Shown: positions 54,012-62,647 of the stretch, piece by piece
Numbering within the stretch: position 1 is the first letter of the stretch
Layout of the letters: the number at the start of each line of letters is the position of its first letter
NCBI GenBank assembly: GCA_963665155.2
Contig: CAXXFI010000002.1
Coordinates: 1-64,000, forward strand
Source of the DNA: UBA1141 sp963665155
GTDB lineage: Bacteria; Chloroflexota; Dehalococcoidia; Lucifugimonadales; UBA3495
Length of the DNA stretch: 64,000 bases
Reading direction: 5' to 3'
Notes under the pieces: generated by a model
Told to the model about the DNA's origin: nothing
Seen by the model: the letters and a program-made list of their open reading frames with translations, nothing else
Database searches by the model: none
Translations under genes and position numbers: made by a program

Positions 54012-55094
54012 TTGACTGCATCCACTGATACTACATCCACTGGGGCTGAGAGTACGGGGAGTCTGGCAAAGCTGCGGTTCGGCATATTTGATTGGGTCGA
54101 ATGGCGAGACGGCCAGGCGAGCGAGATTTTCGAGGACAGGCTCCAGATGCTGGAGTACGCTGATCAGCACGGTTTTTATTCATACCAAGTAGCCGAGCAC
54201 CACCTCACGCCCTTGAGCGTTGCGCCCTCGCCCGGCATTTTCCTGTCTGCGGCTTGCCAGCGCACCAAAAGCATCCGCCTGGGGCCGCTGGTATACCTGC
54301 TTCCCTTCTATCATCCGCTACGCTTACTACACGAAATCTGCATGCTCGACCAGTTAAGCAATGGCCGGCTGGACTTGGGTGTTGGCCGTGGCATATCGCC
54401 CATAGAAGCTGCGCACTTTGAGATCGATCCAGAGCAGCTTCAGGACATGTTCCATGAGGCTCTCAGCGTATTGTTATTAGGTCTCACTCAGGATGTCTTG
54501 AATTACGAAGGGAAATTCTATAATTATAAAGATATTCGCATCTGGATCAAACCCTATCAGCAACCCTACCCGGCACTTTGGTATGCCAGCAACAATATTG
54601 AAACCGTGCCTTGGATGGCCCAAAACGGCTTTAATACCAGCCATATATTCACTCCGTCTTCGGCCGTTAAATCCCACTACGACCTGTACAAGCAGGTGTG
54701 GGAGGAGCACCGAAGAGACGACAACCGCATGAACGCTGGGGTTAACGAACCAATATTGGGCCTCACTCGTCACGTTTACATCGCGCCTACCGACGAACAA
54801 GCCGTCAGAGAGTGTCGGGCGGCCTTCAACGCCTGGTTTTACAACATCAACTACCTCTGGGACCAGGCAGGCTTAGATGCACTGGACTTCGTCCGGGACT
54901 TCGACGCTTTGCTGGCCCAAGGCATAATTATCACCGGCTCTCCACAGAGCGTGCGGGAGCAGGTGCAGCAGGCGGTGGATGAATCCGGCGTTAATTACTT
55001 CAGTTCTATTTTTGCCTGGGGAAACCTTACTCATCAGCAGGTCATGGGGTCCATGGAATCCTTCGTCAAAGAGGTTATGCCCAACGTGTCATGA
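54012..55094 (+). CDS. LLM-class flavin-dependent oxidoreductase
   Basis: 360-residue luciferase-like monooxygenase. Motifs: LRFGIFDWVEWRD, FYSYQVAEHHLTPLSVAPSPG, LGPLVYLLPFYHPLRLLHEICMLDQLSNGRLDLGVGRGISP, IWIKPYQQPYPALWYASN. The AEHH signature fits the alkanesulfonate/luciferase-type branch. TTG 54012 is preferred because GGGAGGAG lies seven bases upstream; GTG 54003 is too close. Divergent from the mutase operon. Intact; substrate unknown. Confidence 0.88.
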   Translation: MTASTDTTSTGAESTGSLAKLRFGIFDWVEWRDGQASEIFEDRLQMLEYADQHGFYSYQVAEHHLTPLSVAPSPGIFLSAACQRTKSIRLGPLVYLLPFYHPLRLLHEICMLDQLSNGRLDLGVGRGISPIEAAHFEIDPEQLQDMFHEALSVLLLGLTQDVLNYEGKFYNYKDIRIWIKPYQQPYPALWYASNNIETVPWMAQNGFNTSHIFTPSSAVKSHYDLYKQVWEEHRRDDNRMNAGVNEPILGLTRHVYIAPTDEQAVRECRAAFNAWFYNINYLWDQAGLDALDFVRDFDALLAQGIIITGSPQSVREQVQQAVDESGVNYFSSIFAWGNLTHQQVMGSMESFVKEVMPNVS

Positions 55095-55279
55095 AGGCGT
55101 CGAACCAAGGATACCGGTAGGGATGGAAACAAAGAGACTGGCTTCGGCCCGGATAGCAACCTCAACAGTCTCTGACCCAATATTACTGGACCCAATAATT
55201 AGGGAAATAGCCTTGCGTAAACGGAGAACCGGCCCTATTGGCGTTCCCGGTCCCGATATAGACTCGTGCAGGAGGGTTA

Positions 55280-55519
55280 ATGCCTGGCCAAGAACCAAGT
55301 AAGTTGGCGAGTAAGTTGGATGAAAACTTATCCAAGAAATTAGCCGATGAGCCCGCCATACAACGGACTGTAGAATCGCTGGCGGCCAGGAACATGGAAG
55401 CTATCGTGGTTGAAAGTCGAGACAGAGCTCTGGAAGCCTTGATAAAACTCGTGCCCCCAGGGTCTGAGGTGTATTACGCAATAGCCATGACCGCAGCCCC
55501 CAATTGTCTCTCGGTATAG
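55280..55519 (+). pseudogene. truncated LUD-domain (LutC/YkgG-like) protein
   Basis: 79 codons from ATG 55280 with a strong AGGAGGG site. The product starts like a LUD-domain protein: DEPAIQRTVESLAARNMEAIVVESRDRALEALIKLVPPGSEV, where the next residues should lead to the conserved G-x-S-x-T. Instead it ends in unrelated residues and a stop. LUD proteins act in lactate oxidation. Only the N-terminal domain is left. Confidence 0.5.
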
Positions 55520-55649
55520 CCTACCGATTGGACTACAACAACCCCATTGGCAGCATCTTGGTGAAAGACAAGTGACACCGGCATATTGCCGGGCCGTGAA
55601 GCGCATCCATAGAGTGTAACTACCAAGTGGGACTAACTCCTTGGTGGCC
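55520..55649. other. remnant of another gene end
   Basis: Directly after the LUD fragment, an overlapping frame reads SLGIAYRLDYNNPIGSILVKDK and stops at 55573-55575. It has the look of a real C-terminus but no family is recognised. It suggests a deletion fused the LUD start to another gene's tail. Confidence 0.3.
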
Positions 55650-55688
55650 GAGCCGCTGGTGGACAAACCTTCGAGCGGCTCTTTTTTT
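55650..55688 (+). terminator. rho-independent terminator
   Basis: GAGCCGCT (55650-55657) pairs perfectly with AGCGGCTC (55674-55681), followed by seven T. Ends transcription from the LLM/LUD side. Confidence 0.85.
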
Positions 55689-55891
55689 GAGCCGGACATG
55701 TGCTTAGGTCAGCATCTGTCAGGGTGTCGAACACGCCTTAACGGGAACGATGTTGTCCGCTACAATAGACTCATGTTGAAAGGCGAAAACTACTCTCCTA
55801 GCAATCCGCTAAGCCCTGCCGGGGGGTCACCTTTACAGCTTGCATGTTAAAATGAAAGAGCCAAGACCCTCTGGGGTATTGGTTACGACAA

Positions 55892-55923
55892 CCCCTTAGC
55901 TTTCACGAGCTAAGGGGCTTTTT
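55892..55923 (+). terminator. rho-independent terminator overlapping HTH gene end
   Basis: CCCCTTAGCT (55892-55901) pairs with AGCTAAGGGG (55908-55917), then a CTTTTT run. The stop codon of the minus-strand HTH gene lies in the stem, so the hairpin may serve both strands. Between the two terminators (55689-55891) only a possible 25-codon frame at about 55773 was seen. Confidence 0.8.
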
Positions 55924-56126
55924 GTGTAACGCCTACGCTTCGGTACTCTCTGCCGCTTCAACAACCCTTCCAGCACGAGGATGACCGCTCTTACATTGGC
56001 GGGATAGCGGTCACCAGAATGCCACCGAACCACCGTGTTGGCAGCAACGCCCAACTCATCCCCAACCGCTGCCAAGGTCCAGCCTTTCACCTTCAACTCG
56101 CCCAACAACTCTTGAACATCATTCAT
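55896..56126 (-). CDS. HTH transcriptional regulator (Cro/CI-like)
   Basis: 76-residue DNA-binding protein. VQELLGELKVKGWTLAAVGDELGVAANTVVRWHSGDRYP is a clear helix-turn-helix of the Cro/XRE kind, followed by a basic tail (RQRVPKRRRYTK). Start ATG 56126; a longer opening to 56225 crosses the operator and is not believed. Divergent from the SWIM/ArdC genes with a 20-bp inverted repeat in between, so it very likely represses itself and that operon, as in plasmid or phage maintenance modules. Confidence 0.8.
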   Translation of the reverse strand: MNDVQELLGELKVKGWTLAAVGDELGVAANTVVRWHSGDRYPANVRAVILVLEGLLKRQRVPKRRRYTKSPLARES

Positions 56127-56132
56127 GGAACG

Positions 56133-56208
56133 TATTATACCACCGTTGGTATCTCTTGTGGATTCCGATTTATATGTGTTTACAAGCAATACCAACGGTA
56201 GTATAATA
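56133..56208. promoter_or_regulatory. divergent promoters with 20-bp inverted-repeat operator
   Basis: Arms at 56133-56152 and 56189-56208 are complementary in 19 of 20 positions (TATTATACCACCGTTGGTAT versus ATACCAACGGTAGTATAATA). The plus-strand promoter is TTTACA at 56179-56184, 17-base spacer, TATAAT at 56202-56207; the minus-strand -10 TATAAT is at 56139-56134. Each arm covers one -10 box, so a repressor bound to both arms would silence both directions. Confidence 0.78.
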
Positions 56209-56243
56209 TGTATTGTCGTAACCAAATCATATATGGAGGGATC

Positions 56244-56585
56244 ATGGCAACTTCCACACCAATGAGTCCAGAGGAATTACAGGCCAAAGCCAAGCTGCCA
56301 GCCCTGTCCGAAGGCATTCGAGTCTGGGCACTAGACTTCGGCGAAGCACCCAGTTTCGTATCCCGATATGCCGTCCCCAGCAGTCAACCCGCATTAGCTT
56401 ACGAAGTCATCGCCCAAGATGGCGGCGTGTCTTGCAATTGCCCCAGCGGTCACCATAGGGGAATGTGTAAGCACATAGGCGCAGTGCTGTTGTTGGTCGA
56501 GGCCGAAAGCGAGTATTCCGAAGCATCTGGAGTGATCCGCACAATCTCCCGTCATTTGGAACAGGAAATAGCCGACATAGGCTAA
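56244..56585 (+). CDS. SWIM zinc-finger protein, 113 aa
   Basis: Small protein with one SWIM motif, VSCNCPSGHHRGMCKHIGAVLL (CxCx7-8CxH), preceded by a beta-hairpin region (PSFVSRYAVPSSQPALAYEVIAQDGG). SWIM fingers bind DNA or proteins and occur in transposases, SWI2/SNF2 helicases and mobile-element accessory proteins. ATG 56244 follows GGAGGGATC. First gene of the divergent operon under the palindromic operator and directly before ardC. Confidence 0.8.
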   Translation: MATSTPMSPEELQAKAKLPALSEGIRVWALDFGEAPSFVSRYAVPSSQPALAYEVIAQDGGVSCNCPSGHHRGMCKHIGAVLLLVEAESEYSEASGVIRTISRHLEQEIADIG

Positions 56586-56644
56586 CCGGGCCAGGTTCAT
56601 TCCCGGACCTACCTATTCCAAATCAATTTATGGGAGATGATTTA

Positions 56645-57472
56645 ATGTCTAACTATGTCTATGACACTGTTACTAATAAGATTCTTGTAGCCTTGGAATC
56701 TGGAACCGTCCCTTGGCACAAACCGTGGAGTGCTGGAATCCCCAGGAATGCCACCACCAATCGACCATACCACGGGATAAACACGATCTTGCTAGGTATG
56801 TCTCAATACCCAGATCAACGTTGGTTGACGTTCAAGCAAGCCGGTCAACTTGGTGGACATGTTCGCAAAGGTGAACACGGTAGCTTGATTACATTCTGGA
56901 AACCATTAAAGGTTGAAGACCAAGACGGCGAACCGAAGACTATACCGCTCTTGAAGGTCTACAACGTATTTAACGTCGACCAATGCGAAGCGCTTAACCT
57001 GGAACCCTTAGCAGATACCAACAAGGTTGAACCCATCGCAGCCGCTACGGCCATTGTGGACGCGATGCCCAATCCACCTAGCATAGACCACGATGGCGGA
57101 GATACGGCATATTATCGGCCTAGTAACGACAGTGTTCACCTTCCAGCAATGGAAACCTTCCACAGCGCCGGTGAGTACTACTCGACCACCTTCCACGAAC
57201 TAGCCCATTCCACCGGCCACGAGTCCCGGCTTAACCGCCACGGGTTGGAAACAGGCATTGCGCCCTTTGGTAGCGCCGTCTACAGCAAAGAGGAACTAGC
57301 CGCCGAGTTCGGCGCAAGTTTCCTCTGCACGCTGTCCGGGATAGACAACACCTTGGACAATAGCGCCGCCTACATCAACGGATGGAGCAAAGCGCTACGG
57401 GCAGATAACCGGCTAGTGATCGCAGCGGCTAGCCAAGGCCAAAAAGCGGCTGACTACATCATCGGGGAATAA
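56645..57472 (+). CDS. ardC: ArdC-like antirestriction protein
   Basis: 275-residue protein. N-terminal ssDNA-binding domain: TNKILVALESGTVPWHKPW, NRPYHGINTILLGM, RWLTFKQAGQLGGHVRKGEHGS...WKPL; C-terminal zinc metallopeptidase domain with FHELAHSTGHESRLNR (HExxH) and KEELAAEFGASFLC supplying the third ligand. ArdC proteins protect incoming conjugative DNA from restriction. ATG 56645 after GGGAGATGATTTA; ATG 56630 is upstream but less well placed. Signature gene of conjugative or phage-like elements. Confidence 0.92.
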   Translation: MSNYVYDTVTNKILVALESGTVPWHKPWSAGIPRNATTNRPYHGINTILLGMSQYPDQRWLTFKQAGQLGGHVRKGEHGSLITFWKPLKVEDQDGEPKTIPLLKVYNVFNVDQCEALNLEPLADTNKVEPIAAATAIVDAMPNPPSIDHDGGDTAYYRPSNDSVHLPAMETFHSAGEYYSTTFHELAHSTGHESRLNRHGLETGIAPFGSAVYSKEELAAEFGASFLCTLSGIDNTLDNSAAYINGWSKALRADNRLVIAAASQGQKAADYIIGE

Positions 57473-57527
57473 AAGTTATGGGGCCGGTCCAACGGCTGGC
57501 CCCTATCAACATATCGAGGGAGAATCC

Positions 57528-57857
57528 ATGAAAGTCACCACAGTAACCGCAGCAATCAAGTATTCCTTGGATACAGGTAACGGCTGGAAAGCCATTGAAC
57601 TAGGCGCAGAGGGAACCATCGGCATTAATGATAACTGGCAGCAAGCCCAGCACCAGCTTTACGGGGAACTGAGCCAACAACTGAAGGCTCTATGGTGCGG
57701 GAAAGGCACTGAGAGCACCACACAGCCTACAGCCGAGGCCGAGCCGCCAGAGCCCTACTGTCAAGAGCACGGCGTTGTGTTAAAGCAATACAGTAAGGGA
57801 GATTCATTCTGGTACGCGCACAAGGCAGGTGGTGCCTGGTGCAACGAAGGAAAGTAG
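57528..57857 (+). CDS. hypothetical protein of the ArdC module, 109 aa
   Basis: Follows ardC by 55 bases that include a GGGGCC/GGCCCC hairpin. ATG 57528 has GAGGGAGAATCC. The N-terminal half looks like a small beta-sheet domain (TAAIKYSLDTGNGWKAIELGAEGT) with QAQHQLYGELSQQL; the C-terminal end has two Cys/His clusters (PYCQEHGVVLKQYSKGDSFWYAH, AWC) suggesting a small zinc site. Function unknown; probably part of the same element. Confidence 0.65.
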   Translation: MKVTTVTAAIKYSLDTGNGWKAIELGAEGTIGINDNWQQAQHQLYGELSQQLKALWCGKGTESTTQPTAEAEPPEPYCQEHGVVLKQYSKGDSFWYAHKAGGAWCNEGK

Positions 57858-57871
57858 CATCCAGCATCAAC

Positions 57872-57899
57872 AGGCCCCCGGTTGCTACATCGGGGGCCT
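57872..57899. terminator. strong hairpin between convergent genes
   Basis: AGGCCCCCG (57872-57880) pairs with CGGGGGCCT (57891-57899). No T run on either side, so a pausing or mRNA-protecting structure is as likely as an intrinsic terminator. Confidence 0.5.
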
Positions 57900-57939
57900 G
57901 AATCGGATACAAAGTGAAATATGGCTACGTTGGGTAACT

Positions 57940-58239
57940 TTAGGCTGAAGCCTCGACACTCAATTCATAATGTTCCTGGGTCACAGGTCCGACCAAAACA
58001 CTGCCAAGCTTGGCAAGATTCTCTTGGCGCTGCCCTCCAGTTCCAAATGCCATCATATCCGCTTCCGTATCCCAGACAGAAATTCCGAGGATTTTGCCGC
58101 TGGCCTCGTCGGTCATTGCATAGAAACCTTGAAATCCCTTCTGGGCTTTGATAACTGGAAGTATTACGTTATTGGTGATGTCAATCGCCTCTTGCATCTT
58201 GCCGGGTTGAACTTGGCCACTGGTCGCTCTGACGTGCAT
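57940..58239 (-). CDS. ABM-like (antibiotic biosynthesis monooxygenase) domain protein
   Basis: 99-residue dimeric ferredoxin-like fold protein. Pattern: VRATSGQVQPGKMQEAIDITNNVILPVIKAQKGFQGFYAMTDEASGKILGISVWDTEADMMAF, typical of ABM and related stress-response domains (beta-alpha-beta with GFxGxY/F and WxxxxD). Possible heme- or quinone-related monooxygenase, or just a small-ligand binder. ATG 58239; AGGAGAGAC upstream. Not obviously part of the mobile module. Confidence 0.8.
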   Translation of the reverse strand: MHVRATSGQVQPGKMQEAIDITNNVILPVIKAQKGFQGFYAMTDEASGKILGISVWDTEADMMAFGTGGQRQENLAKLGSVLVGPVTQEHYELSVEASA

Positions 58240-58334
58240 TAAGTCTCTCCTAGTATTTTGGATTCTTCATACTAGCTTAGCAGCGATTGCGGGTCAAAGT
58301 ACTGGTAAGAATAATAGTTAGCATCCGCTCCTAA

Positions 58335-58376
58335 TCAGGTATAATTTGGTCACTCTCAGGTATAATTTGGTCACTC
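58335..58376 (+). repeat. perfect 21-bp tandem duplication carrying TATAAT
   Basis: TCAGGTATAATTTGGTCACT plus one C, twice in direct succession (58335-58355 and 58356-58376), 16 bases before the recombinase ATG at 58393. Each copy holds a consensus -10 box, so this looks like a duplicated promoter or operator. Confidence 0.75.
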
Positions 58377-58392
58377 GATTGGAAGTGAAATT

Positions 58393-59631
58393 ATGTCCAT
58401 CGAAGAAACCGGCGCAGTTAGAGCGGCATTATATGCGCGTGTCTCAACCGACGATCAACGGGGGCGCCAAACCATCGACAACCAAGTTGATGCACTGCGA
58501 GGCTTTGCGCCGCACTCCGGGCTAAACATCATTGACGAATACCTGGACGACGGCATATCCGGCACCATCCGATTAGAAAAGCGTCCAGAGGGGGCCAGGC
58601 TGGTAGAAGATGCCAAAGCCCATAAGTTCGACGTTGTAATCTTCTACAAGCTAGACCGGCTATCACGAAGCCTTCGCAACTTCTTGGACATAGTTGATTT
58701 CGCCGAAGAAACTGGAATTGGCCTGCGGTCCATGACAGAGCCGTTCGATACCACCAATCCGATGGGTAGGTTCGCGGTACAAATGATGGCAGCGGTTGCC
58801 GAGATGGAGCGGGGCACCATCATCGAGCGCACCAAGATGGGCCGGGCCCGAGCGGTCGGTACCGCCATTGGTCGATGCTGATTTATGGGAAAAGGCGCAG
58901 CGGCAATTGACCTCTAATAGGAGTCTATCGAAGCGTTCACAGGATCATAACTACCTACTCAGAGGCTTGATGAAATGCCACTGCGGAAGGCTGTTCACTG
59001 GGGCGGGTTCACCCCACCAAAAAGGCTATTACTACAGGTGTCGTTCACAAGTGGGAACGAGGCAAGGGGAGAGGTGTAACGCCACGAAGATTCGCGCTGA
59101 CTACATCGAAGGGAAGATTTGGGAGGACATTAAGGGTTTTGTGTCAAATCCAGGCGAGGTAATTAAGAAGCTCCAAGCCCGAGTAGAAGTTGAACTAAGC
59201 TCCGTACCATCATCTGAAACTAGGAAGCAAGAATTGATCAAGGCGATAGATGGGAAGGACACAGAAAAGGACCGGGTACTTGATGCGTCGAGCACGTGGA
59301 GAAGTCACGAAAGGAGCTTGAGCCACTACAAGAAGAATTGGCCGACATCGTGAATCTGGTGTCCAGCGCGGGCGCAACGATAGGGCAGCTGACCGATGCA
59401 GAGAGTCTATTGACTAGTCTCCACGAAGTAATTGACTCCGATCTAGACTGGGACATAAGACGCCGGGTAGTGGAAACCTTGGTCAAAGACATACTGATTA
59501 CCACCGTTGGCGAAGGACGGAAAAAACAAGCCGAAGTAGAGGTAATCTACTCTTTTGACTCACCCGCTGAGGTTGTAGAACACGATACGCCACAGCACAT
59601 CCGAAACCCTGGATGTTATCGGCTACCCTAA
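58393..59631 (+). pseudogene. serine recombinase with internal deletion and frameshift
   Basis: The resolvase domain is intact: AALYARVSTDDQRG with the catalytic serine, YLDDGISGTIRL, YKLDRLSRSLRNFLDIVDF, MAAVAEMERGTIIERTKMGRARAV. At about 58860 the frame ends; the next frame continues with VPPLVDADLWEKAQRQL, a zinc ribbon (LMKCHCGRLFTGAGS, YYYRCRSQ, RCNATK) and helices, then shifts again near 59300 to the C-terminal LEPLQEELADIVNLV part. The central recombinase domain (about 120 residues) is missing. Deletion plus frameshift make it non-functional as a large recombinase, though the resolvase domain could still be made. Confidence 0.82.
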
Positions 59632-59954
59632 ATTTATCCAGGAAAATCCCGACTATAAAGACCTTCATGGCCAAGCATACGCCGAACCGGACCCAGCAAA
59701 ACAGATGGACATGAGACGCTTGGCCTCGGTTTGGCGCCAAGTACTTGATCTTAGTGGCTGGAACGCAGAAACTATGCCCGACCCTGGACGACGCAATGGA
59801 TAGGGTCCGAGGTTACACATTGGAAAAACACGACCAATGGTTGGCTGGAAGAGGTGCGGGCCCGTCACCCATCGGCAAACTTCTGATAATGGAAAAGGAG
59901 ATGACGGTGGGAAGGGTTAAAGTAGTTTTGATAAAAGAGGAATTGGGCTGGTAG
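59606..59954 (+). pseudogene. unrecognised frameshifted gene remnant
   Basis: Two frames appear to form one protein: DVIGYPKFIQENPDYKDLHG and RRLASVWRQVLDLSGWNAETM up to about 59780, then TLDDAMDRVRGYTLEKHDQWLAGRG in another frame to the stop at 59954. Both parts have convincing amino-acid composition. Family not recognised. Remnant of a gene cut at its 5' end by the recombinase element. Confidence 0.4.
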
Positions 59955-60110
59955 AACTTTGACTGACGTGATTGAGAAACCCAGGAGAAGGTCTTGTGCC
60001 CGCCCTTGGATTTCTCAACGGCAGCAACGGATGGGGGGTTAGCCGCTACCTATACCACCGAGTCTTTTTCCCGATCGTGGCCAAAACAAAGTGTCTGGGA
60101 GAAGGTGTCC

Positions 60111-60565
60111 CTAGTCCCTTTCACGCGCCTCGTACAACACAATTCGAACGCTGAAAAAACCGAGTGGGCTGGAAAAGTTCACCCTAATCTGGGGCCCGCC
60201 CACGGTGGTAAACCTGCTGCCTGACGGTTCTATGATCACCGGAGGACTGATGTCACAAGGGTTGCGGCGTTGCCGGTAATCATGTTGGCTATCTCGCCCA
60301 AGGCGGAGAGGCCTATCTCATCGCTTATGGTCTTGACCTCCTCCCCCATCATCCGGCTCACCACCGCCAGCGCGGTGCCTCCACTGAATCCATAGAGCAC
60401 GTTTCCCTGTAGCTTTCCGCTCAGCCCGATTATCGCAGTCACATCGTCGGTGGTGTACTGGTTGGACACCAAATCCGTCCCGGCCACAACGAGCTCTTCT
60501 CCCAGTTCTTTTTCCCACACGAGTATCGCTGGGCTGAGAAAGGAATTGACAAACTCTTCTTTCAT
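60111..60565 (-). pseudogene. cheX: CheX-like chemophosphatase domain protein, frameshifted
   Basis: CheC/CheX-type protein, about 150 codons in two frames, normal CheX length. First part: EEFVNSFLSPAILVWEKELGEELV, VTAIIGLSGKLQGNVLYGFSGGTALAVVSRMMG, LSALGEIANMITGNAA, where the E-x-x-N pair is the phosphatase signature. After a frameshift near 60248-60256 it continues DISPPVIIEPSG, GPQIRVNFSSPLGFFSVRI to TAG 60113-60111. CheX dephosphorylates CheY, but no chemotaxis genes are nearby; stand-alone CheX domains occur in other two-component circuits. One-base change could be an assembly error. Confidence 0.75.
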
Positions 60566-61148
60566 TTACACTCGCTCCCTTGGGTGTGCCTCTTACAAAA
60601 TGGGTCCCGTAAATCAATGCAGAAAGTTTGACCAAATGACGCCAAACAAACTGCTATTCAACAACCTATTGCTTGGGCCTCTCCGGGGCTACGTCTGGAT
60701 ACTCTCTGGGGCTAAGTCCCGAGAACCCTTAGGGCCAAATTCGGGGCGCTTGACTGAAGCCTTGGCGGGATCGCCTATCTGTGCCAACCCGACAATTCCA
60801 CAGCTCTGGGCCCGATTCTCAGCGATGGATACCTTCGGGCATAGCCTGCCGTGCATTTACCGGTTGCGCATTTACCGGTTGCGGCGCGGAACTATCCGCG
60901 GTTTCCGCACTTGATCCACGACGCAGCCACAACGTCGAAACGTCGGATTCGCTTACGCATATCCAGGCCACGCCTGCCTGCGAATTTGCGGGTAGGCCTT
61001 TCGAATGAGCCAGAGCGCTTAGACAACCAGGGTTGTTGAAAATAATAAAGTCCACTACCAGAGATTACATGGGCTACTGCTCATTCAATAGGGTTCCAGC
61101 CCCGTCTCCAAACGGGGACTTCACCCATATGTATAGTGAGGACACTGG
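60566..61148. other. intergenic, no gene seen
   Basis: About 580 bases upstream of cheX. A 15-bp tandem pair GCATTTACCGGTTGC occurs at about 60852-60881. A CCCCGTCTCCAAACGGGG hairpin lies near 61103. No believable gene. Confidence 0.35.
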
Positions 61149-61176
61149 TTAGCCTAGGGTGTCCATCCTAGGCTAA
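61149..61176. other. perfect 10-bp hairpin
   Basis: TTAGCCTAGG (61149-61158) and CCTAGGCTAA (61167-61176) around an 8-base loop, followed by AAAA. It may end minus- or plus-strand transcripts or be a protein-binding palindrome. Confidence 0.5.
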
Positions 61177-61207
61177 AAGCGGTAACTACGCTCGAACCGT
61201 CCAATAA

Positions 61208-61237
61208 AAACACCCCCGGCTGATGCTGAGGGTGTTT
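61208..61237 (-). terminator. terminator of the tubulin-like gene
   Basis: On the minus strand AAACACCC/GGGTGTTT (61237-61230 with 61215-61208) closes a hairpin followed by a TTTTTATT run. It lies about 120 bases beyond the tubulin-like stop. Confidence 0.7.
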
Positions 61238-61284
61238 CTGGCCTAAGTGGTCAATGCCTCTATTTTCTTGCTGTTTTACTTTTC

Positions 61285-61361
61285 GGGACTTACACGGGAC
61301 TTACACGGGACTTACACGGGACTTACACGGGACTTACACGGGACTTACACGGGACTTACAC
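61285..61361. repeat. seven perfect 11-bp direct repeats
   Basis: GGGACTTACAC repeated seven times without spacers. The stop codon of the minus-strand tubulin-like gene lies in the last unit. No spacers, so not CRISPR. Could be a replication-slippage tract or a binding array such as a centromere-like site. Confidence 0.9.
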
Positions 61362-62415
61362 AGAAGAGACTTGCCGCACTCCATCCGCATATGGCTCGGG
61401 TGCGGCGGCCGGTTCCCAGGCTAGTTCCTCTACCCGGCGTTTCATGTCATCCAACCTGCTAAAGTCCTGTATGCCGGAAATCAGGGTGATAGCCGCCAGT
61501 TGGTTGGTTTTCTTGTCCGGGTAGTCGCCATATCTGACCTTGCTCACGGACGCTCGTTGTTCCAACCTTGCCCTCCCCCTAGAAATCGCTTGGGTGAACA
61601 AGTGCTCCGGCCTTCCATGGACCACCAAAGAGGCGGACCGAGCGCCGCTGACGTCGCAAGGGAATGTTAACGAGCTTTGGGCCACGCTCCGTTCAATTAT
61701 GCTCTCCAGTTCATGGGTGCCGGGGTCGATTCCCTTCCGCCAAGGCTGGGACTTGAGCTTGATGGACTCAGCGCAGTAGCCTATGGTAGAAATGTCGCCG
61801 ATCATACCCAGAGTGGCCTTGATTTCGGAAGAACTAAATACCTCCTGGGGCGATGGGCGAATTTCTCCGGCGTCCAACAACGTGGTGAGCATCATTGCCA
61901 GCTTATCGTTGGCTCTGTTGTACATCTGCTCCATAGATTCTCGGGTTACCGTGTTCTGCTCGAATTGCTGATTATCCACCAACAATATATTGTTGAAATA
62001 ATGACTCCAAAGCTCAAAACTCTTCAAACAATCCATATACCGGTGTGCCCCGATACACTCGGTTTAGTTCGTTTGCCAGGACGTAAGACCCACCAGCCCC
62101 GGAGCCCCCGCCAAGCCCAGCGGCGATCCAGAACGCCTCGGGATCGAATTTGCGCACTCTAACGTCTATCTGGTCCATCATTTGTGACAGGGCTTTCTCG
62201 GCAATGGTGGCCGCAAGGTCGATATTTGCGCCCACACCTCGGCCTTTTAGTGCGTACCGGCCAATCAGTATCTTTTCCGGTATATTGGGAAGGCCCGCAA
62301 GGTCCGCTTCCTCGGTGTTGATCGCAATGGCATCGTAAAGTTTGCGGTTCATTCCCATCAAGGAGTTAACAATTTTACCGCCGGCTTGTCCGTAACCGAT
62401 CCAAAGAACTCGCAT
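61356..62415 (-). pseudogene. tubulin/FtsZ-superfamily GTPase, disrupted
   Basis: FtsZ/CetZ-like GTPase. N-terminal part: VLWIGYGQAGGKIVNSL, IAINTEEADLAGL, and the tubulin signature GLGGGSGAGGSY (Ser where Thr is usual). The frame stops after GTPVYGLFEEF near 62020; an overlapping frame resumes with LKSFELWSHYFNNILLVDNQQFE and the C-terminal half (EIKATLGMIGDISTIGYC). Family members normally have a loop of 15-20 residues at the junction, so a deletion plus frameshift has occurred. Tubulin-like GTPases polymerise in cell shape, division or DNA partition. Followed directly by the 11-bp repeats and a terminator. Confidence 0.72.
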
Positions 62416-62647
62416 CTCTAATAGCCTCCCCTTCTCTTGATTCCTTCCCTACCCTTGGCTATAAGGCCAATTGACCGTTCAATTGCTTCTTGCTTGAAAA
62501 CCTTTGCGTGAAACGCTTTGCATATAGGCTTGTCAGCGCCGATATTTCCGGGTTGCCCGTTCCGGTCCGGCTGACGGTGGTCGCCTTCCGGCGAAAAACT
62601 CCCAGGATTGATTAATAAGACTGATTAACAGGATAGATTAATACGAC

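Noticed and set aside
61285..61361. CRISPR array
   Set aside because: Units are 11 bp and contiguous with no spacers; no cas genes nearby.
62014..62036. Selenocysteine at the UGA ending the N-terminal tubulin-like frame
   Set aside because: The C-terminal half lies in a different frame, so reading through UGA would not join the two parts.
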